Shown here piece by piece: positions 36,930 to 47,720 of a stretch of DNA of 64,000 bases (position 1 is its first letter; every line of letters starts with the position of its first letter). Source of the stretch: Vanessa cardui (taxonomy: Eukaryota; Arthropoda; Insecta; Lepidoptera; Nymphalidae). Location: NCBI RefSeq assembly GCF_905220365.1, contig NC_061126.1, forward strand, positions 6,696,001-6,760,000, in the 5' to 3' direction. The translations under genes were made by a program, and so were the position numbers. The notes beneath the pieces are model-generated. The model was not told the origin of the DNA, made no database searches, and saw nothing but the letters and a program-made list of their open reading frames with translations.

Positions 36930-37924
36930 AATATTCATAACAAGATCATAAATCGACTTAAAGAATTATGAATTGAAATATATTTGCCACTTTTACCAAT
37001 TATGGATATTAAATTCAGTTTTGAAGAGATAACTTCGTATGGGAGGGGAACGTCTTCGTTACGTAACGCGTTACGGTACCAGCCTGTCTGGCTTCTCGTC
37101 TTCTTACGCATACAGCAGCAATTACTTTGAGTTATCATTTCTGACGGGCGTCCCGAGACGCACGGGTATATTTTTTAAATATATATGTACGTATATTTTT
37201 TAAGTAATAATCAAATGCTCGGTGTATTTTTCCATAAGCCATATCTCAGGTATTGTACGAATTTTCTCACACCTATCCCGTTTTTCACAATTTTGTCAAA
37301 GGAATAACTTACATATTTGTGACTTTAAAAAATAAAAAACAATATTTCTCATGCAAATTATGTGATTTCTGTTCACATTACGTTTGGATTAAATTTCCAA
37401 CAACGCCAAGAGAAATATTTTTAGGCAAACCTAAACACCAATTTATCTTATTCTAGATGCAAATATGTCCAATTTCATTTAAAACTTTGTATAAAATCCT
37501 GAAAACTGGAAAAGTGAATGTACATCCTTTTAGACAGACTAAGCCCTTGCGTTGTTAGTTAGTCAGTATAAGATTTTTATTATTATAATTAAAATTATCA
37601 TTAACTGCTGTACGGGTGCAATGCTTTAAAAACTATTCGAACAGAAAACGTTAAGTCTCCGTTAAGGTAAGGTTCATAAAAACGTTATAGACTGTTTAAT
37701 ATTAAGTTTTTAATTTGCAGTGTTTTATATCGCCTTTCATTTACTTTACTTTCTGTTTCAAGATAAATTAATATTATATATTTAATATTCGTTTTCAATC
37801 AACGTTACGAATATAAGACATTACATTCTTTGGCGTTCGTCAATTTTTAGAATATATTGATTATACTGTATAAATGATTATACAGCTTATGTATATAATT
37901 GGATAAATAAAAGGTTGTTTCTAC
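36930..37924. other. AT-rich DNA, no gene seen
   Basis: A GC-richer patch at 37040-37170 includes TACGTAACGCGTTACGGTAC. The 67-codon frames at 36935-37138 (minus) and 37253-37456 (plus) have no features. The minus one is in a different frame from the candidate exon next to it. Confidence 0.5.
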
Positions 37925-38070
37925 CGAGTATTTTACTGAATTGTTTTTGCCGAGTTTTCTGGGTAGTATCTACGTTACGAGCTCGTTGATTTACATATAA
38001 TTTAATCTTGTTAATAACGATTCAAACGTGCTCGTAAAAGCCTTCTCGAATAAAATGTATTTTGTATTCA
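37925..38070 (+). mobile_element. Decayed retrotransposon 3' fragment (family L2)
   Basis: GAATTGTTTTTGCCGAGTTT, TCTGGGTAGTATCTACGTTA, CGATTCAAACGTGCTCGTAA, AAGCCTTCTCGAATAAAATG and TATTTTG follow in order. They match the copy at 26755-26890 with many substitutions. Non-coding. Confidence 0.6.
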
Positions 38071-38546
38071 TAATTGTAAGTTACTATTATGTAATTTAAA
38101 TAACGTTATAAGTCTCTTTCATTGTATTTGTTGATTATTTCATTTGTAATAACTAAAAGGTCCTTTAAAGGTTCTGTCGGTATTATTGGATAACGTTTGA
38201 GATGTAATAATTGTTGTAGTGATTTCCCCAGAGCGAAACAAGTTTTCCCGGGACTAAATCGAGCTAACCTGGTTCGCAACCCTATGGTAAACAATCATTC
38301 AATCATATTACATCTATTTTCTAAATGTATTTCATATGTTTGATCAAATAAATATATGAAACTCTACCTTACCAATATAATATATTTGTCTATTAATCAA
38401 TAAAATGAAAGTACTATACATGACTTTTTGTTGCCTTTTTTTCTCCTAACTAAAATTAAACGAAATTAGAGCTTGGTTTGCTTTTCCTGTTAAAATTTTT
38501 ACAAGTTTCATATAAACGTATAATAGAGAATTAAAAAATATATTAT
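38071..38546. other. AT-rich spacer
   Basis: Nothing recognised. Minus frames at 38106-38294 and 38446-38673 are by-products of AT-rich and repeat sequence. Confidence 0.55.
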
Positions 38547-38550
38547 AGGC

Positions 38551-38646
38551 TTGGTGGTAGGGCTTTACTTGGTGGTAGGGCTTTGTACTTGGTGGTAGGG
38601 CTTTACTTGGTGGTAGGGCTTTATACTTGGCGGTAGGGCTTTGTGC
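38551..38646 (+). repeat. Five-copy tandem array of the retroposon head
   Basis: Five units starting TTGG(T/C)GGTAGGGCTTT with lengths 18, 20, 18, 20 and 20 bp (starts 38551, 38569, 38589, 38607, 38627). The last unit continues into the body of the element. The alternation of 18- and 20-bp units suggests duplication of a two-unit block. Confidence 0.9.
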
Positions 38647-38908
38647 AAGCACGTCTGGATGGGTACCACCCACTCATCAGTTATTCTACCGCCAAACAAC
38701 AGTACTCAGTATTGTTGTGTTCCGGTCTGAAGGGTGAGTGAGCCAGTGTAACTACAGGCACAAGGGACATAACATCTTAGTTCCCAAGGTTGGTGGCACT
38801 TTGACGATGTAAGGAATAGTTAATAATTCTTACAGCGTTAATGTCTATGGGCGATGGTGACCACTTACCATCAGGTGGCTCGTCCGCCAACATATACCAT
38901 AAAAAAAA
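38551..38908 (+). mobile_element. SINE-like retroposon, family R, most complete copy
   Basis: The head is GGTGGTAGGGCTTTGTGCAA, followed by GGGTACCACCCACTCATCAG, TATTCTACCGCCAAACAACA, GTACTCAGTATTGTTGTGTT, GGGTGAGTGAGCCAGTGTAA and ACATCTTAGTTCCCAAGG. The tail is GGGCGATGGTGACCACTTAC, CATCAGGTGGC, CGTCCGCC and CATAAAAAAAA. The tail matches the LINE 3' end at about 25224-25292. AGGCTT sits at both ends (38547-38552, 38908-38913) and could be a short target-site duplication. It encodes no protein. The first 96 bp is a tandem array (separate entry). Confidence 0.8.
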
Positions 38909-39142
38909 GGCTTCTGTCAATATTTATATCATGAATATCCATAAGATATTGTTCAGACATTTGTTGTTTCACTAATTTATTGTTATTTGTTTTTTAAAAC
39001 CTTTCCATTAATTCAATGGTATGGTAAATCAAGGAGTCCCTTAGCTGTTCCAAGTAATAACATGACAAAAAGTTGTAATAAATACAAAAATCATCTTATA
39101 AATCTTTTATTTTTATTAAGATGGTAAGTAAATCATACTAAA
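38909..39142. other. AT-rich spacer
   Basis: Nothing recognised. Confidence 0.55.
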
Positions 39143-39490
39143 CCAGGGATGTTATGGAGCTTTGAAACCGTAAAGGCAACTATCGGATGTCCGAAATAAA
39201 AATGTATCCGAGACCATAACCGATTCTGATAAAAAAAAATTTATTACAATTTTATTACTACAGTGTTACACTTAAAGAAAGTTACCAAATGTATTTTTAA
39301 AGGCTTTTTTTTTCAATGATTACGCTTTTTACCAAAAACAGTAAACAGTATACAATTGAAGTCAAAGTTCTGTTGCCTCGTAATTTATTACTTCTTTTTC
39401 AATTTCGAATAATCTGAAATTCGTAATAAAATATCCGAAACAATTGAATAACCTGAAATAATTTCATATCCGTATCCATACCTGAAACCA
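39143..39490. mobile_element. Possible hAT-like DNA transposon relic
   Basis: CCAGGGATGTTATGG at the left resembles a hAT-type terminal repeat. Scattered ATCCG words follow (GTATCCGAGACC, AATATCCGAAAC, CATATCCGTATCCATACC), typical of the subterminal regions of such elements. No matching right-hand terminal repeat or 8-bp duplication is seen, so ends and identity are uncertain. Confidence 0.3.
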
Positions 39491-40054
39491 TTAAAATATT
39501 ATTAACACATATTTATCGGAATATAATTTAAATATTTTTTTAAATAGTCAATTATTAATTACTGTCAATGAACAAAAATGAGCGATAAATTCCGTAATTA
39601 AATAAAAAAATATATAAATTATTTCAGCACATAAGTAGAAACGTATTTGCCTTTTATGTTATTCTATCCTCTATTCTTAGTAACAAAATAAATACTAGGA
39701 TATGTATGTATAGTTGTTAATAAATTTTAATATCAAGGACAAAGCATTTAAATTAATCACTTTTGATACGTAACGGTAATATTAAAAGTGTCATAAACCG
39801 CTAATGTTTATTCGTAAACACATTTTTCACGTCAAAAGTATCAACAACTGTTGTTAATTTTGCCTAATGCCATACAACCTTAACGCGACTGTCATAATGG
39901 GTCCGATATGAGGATGATGGATATCCCTCGTACATAAAAGTGTAGGTATATTAATCGTATGTCAATGGGCTACCTTCTTCTTTATAACAACACATATTTT
40001 TGGGGTAATTTCAAAAGTATTTAGTAAAAATATTGAACTAAAAACGTATAAATA
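39491..40054. other. AT-rich spacer
   Basis: Nothing recognised. Confidence 0.55.
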
Positions 40055-40312
40055 TTTTTTTTTTCCTTTGAGAAAAAAGACTGGAGATTGTTTCCCGTGC
40101 TGCTCCAATATGGATTGATGGATACACACATGGCAAATTTGAAAGCGACACATGCAGCTTTCCTCACGATAATTACCCTCACACAGTCCGAGATGAATTA
40201 TAAATAGTAATTTAACACATGCAAGAGCTCTGGTGTTGCCTGAGTTTCAAACCTCAATCATTAGTCAAAATTCACGTATCGTGACAAATGCAAGACGTTG
40301 CCATTCTAAATT
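40055..40312 (-). mobile_element. Decayed tRNA-derived SINE (family S2, minus strand)
   Basis: Plus-strand pieces GTGCTGCTCCAATATGGATT, ATACACACATGGC, CACATGCAGCTTTCCTCACG, GAGATGAATTATAAA, TTAACACATGCAAGAGC and TTTCAAACCTCAATCATTAG are collinear with the intact S2 element at 51178-51487. The A-box end is degraded. An old, non-functional copy. Confidence 0.7.
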
Positions 40313-40372
40313 GAAAAATAAAATGTAAAAGATTAAAAAAGGAATTCAACAGTTGTAAGCAAAGTTATTAAA

Positions 40373-40561
40373 ATGGAAACGATTGTTGGCGCGGCGAGTA
40401 TCAAAGCGATCAATCATGTGTATAATAGGCACGTCGCCTTACACACGTTCTTAAATAATTTGTCAAAACTCGCTTCAGCCCAAACTGCGAACGTTTTCAA
40501 CTACTTACCATTTTTCTTGGCACTTGTGCTGTATTTTTTTATGGAGGAACGTCTTATGTAA
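40373..40561 (+). CDS. Possible small ORF (62 codons), unknown
   Basis: ATG in a good insect context (TTAAAATGG) opens 62 codons. The first half is polar (METIVGAASIKAINHVYNRH...). The C-terminal part, NYLPFFLALVLYFFMEERLM, has one hydrophobic stretch that could cross a membrane. The first 90 bp is more GC-rich than the flanks. No homologue is recognised, and ORFs of this length are expected by chance here, so it is listed only as a possibility. It lies just downstream of an S2 SINE relic. Confidence 0.12.
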   Translation: METIVGAASIKAINHVYNRHVALHTFLNNLSKLASAQTANVFNYLPFFLALVLYFFMEERLM

Positions 40562-41869
40562 CACTTACTATATCGAACTGTTAAAGGTATTAGTGAATCG
40601 TACACGACAGTGATCGATGTTTAGCTAACAGTGACCTTGAAAACATAATACTATATTGATTGTATCTCAGACTAAAGGTTTAGTCGTCTGAAAATATTTT
40701 AAAAATTAATTTTTGTAAAGTAGTTTTTTTTTTTGAATAATAAAAGCAAAATGCTTCAATTCTAATAACATGTAATATTGATCTCTTTATCACTTACTCC
40801 ACCAGTTTAATGTGCAAAAAAATTTTATTTAGATTTTAATGGAGAAATTTAACACAAATCACCAAAATGTAAATAAATTAGAATAGATTAAAAAAAGTTA
40901 TTTGTGAATTTATTGTTATTATTTATTTTTGTGAAAGAAATTTTATATGTTCAATTTTTTGTTGTATTCGAAATAGATAAGGATATTAGTAGGTTAGTCG
41001 TTTACTTAATTTTAATATAATTTGTACGGCAACATTACGAATATTATAATAAATTGATTAATTATTATTAAGTTTACTGTCAATCGCTTATACTAAAATA
41101 TAATGATGCATACTAACACACAAGTAATATATATAACATATTAAATGTTTATAACTATTTTACATGTTATTAAATCAATGATAATTAATACATATGTGCG
41201 CTACGTCTGTCGATTCATTGTTGATAATAAATCCTTTTTTAAAATATTCGTCCGGAGCACACAATAATTGAGCCGTGAAATTGAAAATGGTTCCTATGAC
41301 CAAAAATTTATTCCGTCCACGTTCTCAGCATATCGTCACTACAAGGGTACTCTTGTTTCGTGTGCCATTCCAAAGATTTTATTGCATCACACGTTCCTAA
41401 ACTGATGAAAAAGTAAAGTTGAGTGGTTTGACATGTCAAATATTCCTTTTTAGTATGACATGACTTATACAATGAGAATAATAACAGTAATGCAGCACGA
41501 ATTGTAACAATATTGAAAATTGACAAAAAGTACATTGAAAATTCGTAATGTCATATTTTTTAGTTGTATTAAATAAATAGCTTTGAATTTATCTTAGATG
41601 ATTATTATTTACTTTTTTTTTATAAATCGTCATAGACCATCACTAAAATCAAATAAGAAAACATATTTTATTTCAAAACTTTTTAATCATAACGATGCTA
41701 TCAGGACCTTTTAACAAGAATATTAAGTTATTTATTTTATATAACCAAAAAAGCTATGTACTCGATGCTACATTCTATCAGAAATAATAGCAACGTTGGT
41801 ATTTTACTTAAAAACATAAGCTAAGATATTAATTTCCATGTTTTTAATTTAATAAATTACGAATTTCCT
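40562..41869. other. AT-rich DNA, no gene seen
   Basis: Nothing recognised. The minus frame 41308-41535 has no domain. Confidence 0.55.
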
Positions 41870-42005
41870 TACAAACTTTCATCCTAATAAAGTCCCCTCA
41901 GAAGATGAATTTTTAAAAATCATCTATCAGTGTAATTCTTGTGCAAAATTTCATTCTGATAAACCGGCCAGTTTTTGTAGTTCTTTGTATGTTAGTCAAA
42001 CGTTT
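41870..42005. mobile_element. Fragment of a lepidopteran interspersed repeat
   Basis: ACTTTCATCCTAATAAAGTC, AGAAGATGAATTTTTAAAAA, CTTGTGCAAAATTTCATTCT, TAAACCGGCCAG and GTATGTTAGTCAAACG resemble repeat interior sequence common in lepidopteran introns. The ends and the class are not determinable here. Confidence 0.35.
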
Positions 42006-42727
42006 TTAATTTTTTATTAAGTGAATTATTGGAGACGACCAAATTTATAAGCTTGCTGAGTTTTACGCCAGATCTTCTCAGGTCTGAAATATTTTATTCC
42101 GAATCAGAGACAATATTGTCACTTAAAAGGAAAAATGTACTCTTGTAATGTTTGTAATCTTTATTAATATTTATTAATTATTTTTTTATACTTTAAACGA
42201 AAAGGAGTCAGGACACTAGTTTTTTTCTCTCAACTGAACCAAAACTGTTTTGAAGGATATAAAATAACCGATTTGGTGAACAGGAAGATACATAAAACAT
42301 TGCAATCATTTTAGCGACAGCTAGTGCTAGCTATCTTACTACCGGCTGACGGCACCGACCCGCACGAGTAGAATAAGGGAAGACCTAAAACCTCTATATC
42401 TTGTACATGTAACTCTATTAGTATAAGCGGCGCACGCTTTTGAAGCTACATACAATTCGGCATATATTTGTTCAGATATCTTCAACAATCATTGTCACGT
42501 TTTATAGGTAATTTACTCAAGACTATAATTATATACATCTAAGCCTTCGTCATCAATCACTCCGTCCATCTAGAATAAAAATCTATTTGTTTGTTTATAA
42601 ATTTATCACATTCAGACAGACAACAGTCAGGCGCGCTGAAGGTACTCAGTTTCATAATGTTTAATGTATCACTAATAACTAAGCTAATTCTGTTACGAAT
42701 TATGTTATACGTAGGTAGTCTAAGTCG
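42006..42727. other. AT-rich DNA, no gene seen
   Basis: A GC-richer patch at 42320-42380 (CTACCGGCTGACGGCACCGA). Otherwise unassigned. Confidence 0.5.
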
Positions 42728-42801
42728 TATCAGTTTATCTTAGTTGCTAGTTGACGCTCGGAGGGGCGGGCGGAGGCGCTCAAGCTGTTTACCCTGTAAG
42801 T
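42728..42801 (+). promoter_or_regulatory. Candidate transcription start and first exon ending at a donor
   Basis: TATCAGTTT includes an arthropod-type initiator (TCAGT, A at 42732). About 64 bp without any ATG follows, very GC-rich in its middle (GGAGGGGCGGGCGGAGGCGC), and it ends at CCCT|GTAAGTAT, a strong donor at 42796. No TATA box or clear DPE was found. If real, it is a short 5'-UTR or lncRNA exon on the plus strand. Chance occurrence is possible. Confidence 0.25.
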
Positions 42802-43501
42802 ATTGCGAAAAGATCGAACTTAATCCCTACGGGTTCGAGCGCGCTGGATGTGATAGATACTGAAAATTGCATAAAATCCATCAACACAACCACTTTGTGT
42901 TCCGTACTTGCTACATAATAAGCACCTTTTGCTTTTCTTACGTTAATATTTTACCGGAGATCGACACATTCTTACATTACGTATCTTACTACTTGTCATA
43001 ATCATCTACGAAATCTACCATTATAAATATTTATACCTTAAAGTAGATTGTAATAAGAATATTATAATATGGCATGAAGAAAAACATATTTTCCCGATGG
43101 CATTGCGGTTAACGAGATTCCGAAGCTGAGCATTTATAGAGGAGTCGGGTCATATTGCTCGTACCGTTATCAAAATTGATTTCATGCTATAACTTCGAAT
43201 CAGTCATATTGTATACATAAACAAGAATATTACAGTTTTTTTTTATATATTTTAGTCAGAACTATTGGTTTAAGAACTAGAATTTATTGATTTATTTAAT
43301 ATAATATAAAAACGTTTAACGTAAAATGATGTTTCTTTTTCCATATTAATTAATTATATACTTTCAACTGTTATTTTTGTATACCTTTATATGTAATGAG
43401 GGTTAATTATATATAAAGCAATTTATTAATAAACAAATATATTATTAAAGGACATATTTCCTATAATATACTACTTTTAACCATTTTGATTAAAGGTAAT
43501 T
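42802..43501. other. AT-rich DNA, no gene seen
   Basis: GC-richer words at 42820-42860 and 43095-43170. No ORF or repeat family. Confidence 0.5.
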
Positions 43502-43625
43502 TGCAGCCTTAAATTTCCCACTAATGGGATAGAACAAAAATTTTTCCAAACCTTCTTTACTCTGACGCTTCAGGAAGGTTTGGAACTTACTCCACCACGA
43601 TGCTGTAATGAATGATCGCAGGTAT
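43502..43625 (-). mobile_element. 3' fragment of SINE family S2 with a strong hairpin
   Basis: GCAGCCTTAAATTTCCCACT, GAAGGTTTGGAACTTACTCC and ACCACGATGCTGTAATGAAT correspond to the 3' region of the S2 SINE at 51178-51487. Inside it, TTCCAAACCTTC (43544-43555) and GAAGGTTTGGAA (43574-43585) form perfect 12-bp arms with an 18-nt loop. The SINE at 51.2 kb has a weaker 7-bp version of this stem (51229-51252). Confidence 0.6.
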
Positions 43626-44373
43626 CCTGACAATACATTTATCGGCTAATGTATGTATTTATTTCTCGTACGAGTCTACAAATGATTAACTGAGCTCATA
43701 TTTCAAACATCTATTATTTATGAAACAAAAAGTTATTTCCACCAAATGAACGTGAAATAAATTAGGTGACACGTATTCACCTCGGAAATATAAATTTGTG
43801 TTAATATTATTTTACTCGGTATAAGAACACACCATGCATATATTATAACTAATTGATAGACACTAGTCTGAGCTTATGGGTTTAAAATATATGTAAAAAT
43901 ATTTGCATAGGAGATTCCTTTATCATTTAGGGTGTAAGTTATCATAATCTTTATATTCACGCAAAACTCATCTCTCCCTAAGTAGCGAATCAAATTATCA
44001 GTCAGACAATATACTAAAAACAACTTCATAATATAAATATGTTGGTGACGATGTTTGGTGCTGATACACTTATTAAGACCATTTCAGTCATTTGAGTAAT
44101 TTGGCAATATTTTAAAGAAACCATCAGATCCAATTTGATGAGATACTTTTTCAATATAATATTTTTTTTTATAATAACAATAATTTATAATTTATTTATT
44201 GGTGCAAAAGAAATATTACAAAATTAAGCTTATATATATGAATATACAAAATAAGTATGGCTGTTGTTATATATGACTATTAGCTAAGTACTCTATTTAA
44301 ATTGGCACTTTAAAATAAGAATGTTTTATTTTTATTTTAGCCTACTAAAAATAAAGTTTATTTATTAACATAA
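43626..44373. other. AT-rich spacer
   Basis: Nothing recognised. Confidence 0.6.
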
Positions 44374-44409
44374 CAATTAATAACATTAAACACGTGATGT
44401 TATTAATTG
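44374..44409. repeat. 13-bp inverted repeat of homeodomain-like words with an E-box in the loop
   Basis: CAATTAATAACAT and ATGTTATTAATTG are perfect 13-bp arms around a 10-nt loop TAAACACGTG that contains the E-box CACGTG (44391-44396). Each arm contains TTAATT-type homeodomain cores, and TTATTAATTGAATAA recurs at 44432-44446. Binding is inferred from motif shape only. Confidence 0.85.
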
Positions 44410-45004
44410 AATAATTAATGACATTATGCAATTATTAATTGAATAATAACTTAATTAGAATGTTTTCATTTCATATCATATTGATTTATCTTGTAATAAT
44501 AACTGACCACGTTGGACGGTTTAATGTATACTAGCAACATTTCACCATTAAATCGCAATTCCGAAACTCTGTCATCGTTAGAGAAAATACAGTGGCAAAA
44601 TCATTATTCGTTAAAAACTCTGCACTATTCATATGTGTGAATTTAAATATCCATTTGACTGTTTATATTTGACACGTTTTGGTTATTTAATTAAATCCAA
44701 TTTCAAGAAAAATATATTATACATTTAGTTATTATACTTTTTTTTAATTTAAAGGCTTTATTCACGTTTATTTTATTCATTTCGTTCGTTGTGATAAACT
44801 ATGCATTAAATTCAATAAACTTACGTTGTATAATGCTCTTTTTGGTTTCAAAATTTAAAAGGGTATAAAGTTTTTACAAGTTTGTAGCAACGGTGCTCCA
44901 CTGAAGCGTGATAGGATGAAAGTTTACAGGACTGCAGATTTTGTAACACGCTAACCATTTTATTTGAACAAATAATAAGTTAATAACTTAGCAACGATGT
45001 ATTT
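44410..45004. other. AT-rich spacer
   Basis: Dense in TAAT/ATTA words to 44460. Otherwise nothing recognised. Confidence 0.55.
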
Positions 45005-45105
45005 CACTGGTAGATAGTGACTTGTGATAATCCATCTGGAAAGATATTTTGTTTAACTGTGTTTCAGTTCGAAGAGTGAGTGAGCCAGTTATACGGAACG
45101 CTTTG
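45005..45105 (+). mobile_element. Decayed fragment of retroposon family R
   Basis: CTGGTAGATAGTGACTTGTG, GATATTTTGTTTAACTGTG and TTTCAGTTCGAAGAGTGAGT then GAGCCAGT are collinear with the first half of the element at 38551-38908, heavily mutated and shortened. Confidence 0.5.
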
Positions 45106-47099
45106 ATTACTATTAAAACTATAAACCTTATTTCAAAATATAGCTACATTCTCGATAACGTTTGATATAGTATTATTGAAGGATATAATACGATAACTAT
45201 ACGGAGCGTTAATTGTACTCGATGAGCGATTCTTCATACAGACAGTTGCATTAGCTCCAGTTGTGGTCAACAAAGAGCGCCATTATAACTACTAAAACAA
45301 CAGCAACAGCAAAGTTAGACAAAGCCACATTGTGAATTTAACTCCACTTATTAAATGTTACTTGTGGGAATTTGAATTTCGTTTGGGCAACTTGTAATTC
45401 ATATATGATATTATTAACAAATTTCACTATGCATGTTCGTAGTATGCACTGGGCTACTTTTGAAGGCGCACAATTAAGTTATGAATGATCGATATCCCGA
45501 ACTTCATATGTTGAGGTGCCTTTATTATGAGCTTTGACGTTTACGGTGATGGATAGCCGTATGAAACTGGGATTCAATTATTTACACTTTTTCAGTCAGC
45601 TATATGCGTCAGCAGAGCCCGAGGTCAAACTAAAATATATTACAGATAAGGAAGCTAGGAACACATTTGGCGTATTTATTAAATTGGTTTTTAGTTTTAA
45701 ATTAATTAATTTATATCTATTTTATTTAACTTCGTATTTATGTAAATATTAGTCAAAAATAATATGAGCTAATATTCGAATACTAAATGTATGAATACAT
45801 TCGCAAAAATCTCATAATATCTATACATTGCGAAATCGCTTCGCGTCCAATTGGTCCGCGATTTATTGCCATCATACAGCCGCCATCTAACGTGAGATTC
45901 ATACCACACAATCCCTTTAATATGAATATTTAATGAAACAAAAATTGCAAATGTTGCACGGTTTCTCAACCATTCTCATGAATACTAAAGACGCAATTCG
46001 TAGATCGTTCCCATTTACGGAATCGAGTCGTTCTTCCCTGGTAACGCTTATGATACTGATATGTCATGCGACTATGAAACCTCATTACTACACGTACACG
46101 ATTTAGTCCATACGACGCCTACAAATCATGAAATATGATTTAAAAGAATGATACATGTCGTCAGAAAACAATTGGGCAGACGTGACCCGGGCGATAACGT
46201 CGCGGAGGCGATCGCTACACGTCGCAGCCGCCCAATGCATACTAAGTAATAACGCCAGTTTCAATTTCACCCCCTTCACCCAGTACATATTTCATACGAA
46301 GTACCTTTCCAGGGAATCATATTATGTTGCATACTAAGATGTCACTGTCAAAAATTTTGTTATTGATAAAATTTAGATTTTTTTTGTTTTTTTTTTATGG
46401 TGGGTAATTTTTATTTTTTATATGGGTAATACTATAAATTATTTAATAAGTATACATTTATGCAAAGCTGAACTACGTTGCACGTACGGTATAGTCTGTT
46501 TGAAGGTGACTTCTTATAAATAAGAAATTACCCCTTTCCTTAGTTCAAATGTTGAGAAGTAGAAGCACGCTGACTCGTCTAACCAAGACTGACGTTAAGA
46601 ACGCTACGCAAAAATAAAATAAAAGTTGAAAATAAAGTTTGAACATGCACTTTCATATACATTAAATAAAATTAAACTAATAAACATAAATCGAACTATT
46701 CAATTAAAGTGGCTTCAAACCATGACGTTGTTGGTACTTAGTATTCAAACGTATGCAAATTACAGACGTGCTATGCAATAAATGCCGACACACGGATCAC
46801 AATTCGACAATTGGCATTTACGTCGCAATCGCATCGTCTATACACATTAATATCATTGTAAATTATTTTATCAATTTTATCGAAAATACCTCATTAACTA
46901 TATTAGAGAATATTTTACTAAACGATAACACAAACGATATAGAACATAGCTTTCAATTATACGAAACATTATATTTTACATAGCCGAACGTATTACAGAG
47001 TGTTTGCAAATATTGAATTCGAATATCGAAACATTCAAATATCTTTCCGTACTAATTATATTGAATACATGAATATCAATCAAAACAATAGAATCGTAA
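45106..47099. other. AT-rich DNA with one GC-rich island
   Basis: The island at about 46000-46290 includes GACGTGACCCGGGCGATAAC and GAGGCGATCGCTACACGTCG. Overlapping frames on both strands (46103-46288 minus, 46155-46337 plus) suggest that composition, not coding, keeps it open. The frame at 45534-45752 is AT-driven. Candidate regulatory DNA. Confidence 0.4.
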
Positions 47100-47720
47100 C
47101 AAGCAGATAAGTGTCCGGACTAAATTGCCAAACGGCGTACGTACACAATGGAAGGGATAACCGTAATGGTGTATTTGGGTAAAACAGTGGAAATTGTTTG
47201 AGCGTGTTCGGCTGCGATAGAGCGGATCTTGCAAATCGGGTGCAGGAAGACCGTCCGGCGCGCTCTGACGGGTCTTAAGCCGCCTGTTATGTGGGCCGGG
47301 CCCGTCATGTTACTACTGCACTGCATATACGTTCTTTGTACAATGTACGCTATTTCGTCACATTCGAATTGCTTAGTTTAACTGAACTTAATGGAAGCTA
47401 TTTTAAATAATGAATTTCGATATTATTGATTTAATAAAAACATGTTTTTAAAATTATTTCCTTAATACAATATTTAAAATGACTACGTGCCAAACAACAT
47501 ACAACAACAAAGTTATTTAAACATAATAGCTAAATCTTAAATAAAAATACAAATGAATCGCGAATGATAGAAAATACCCATCAAATAATATAAGAACTAT
47601 GAATTAAATTGAGACTCTGAAAAGGCAGTCTTAGAAACAGCGGTATAATCAGCTTTGCGTCGATTAATATCATCATGCCCGCCGGGCGCAGTCCGTCTCC
47701 TGCTCGATATTGCCAGGACA
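47100..47720. promoter_or_regulatory. Two GC-rich islands, candidate regulatory elements
   Basis: Island 1 (about 47100-47330) contains GACCGTCCGGCGCGCTCTGA and GTGGGCCGGGCCCGTC. Island 2 (about 47630-47720) contains TCGATTAATATCATCATGCC and CGCCGGGCGCAGTCCG. AT-rich DNA separates them. The 68-codon minus frame in island 1 has no recognisable domain. Confidence 0.35.

Noticed and set aside
38446..38673. Minus ORF with repeated ALPPS/PYHQ units
   Set aside because: The repeats are the tandem head array of the retroposon read backwards, not a repeat protein.
46103..46337. Overlapping opposite-strand ORFs in a GC-rich island
   Set aside because: Openness on both strands is a composition effect; no domain in either.
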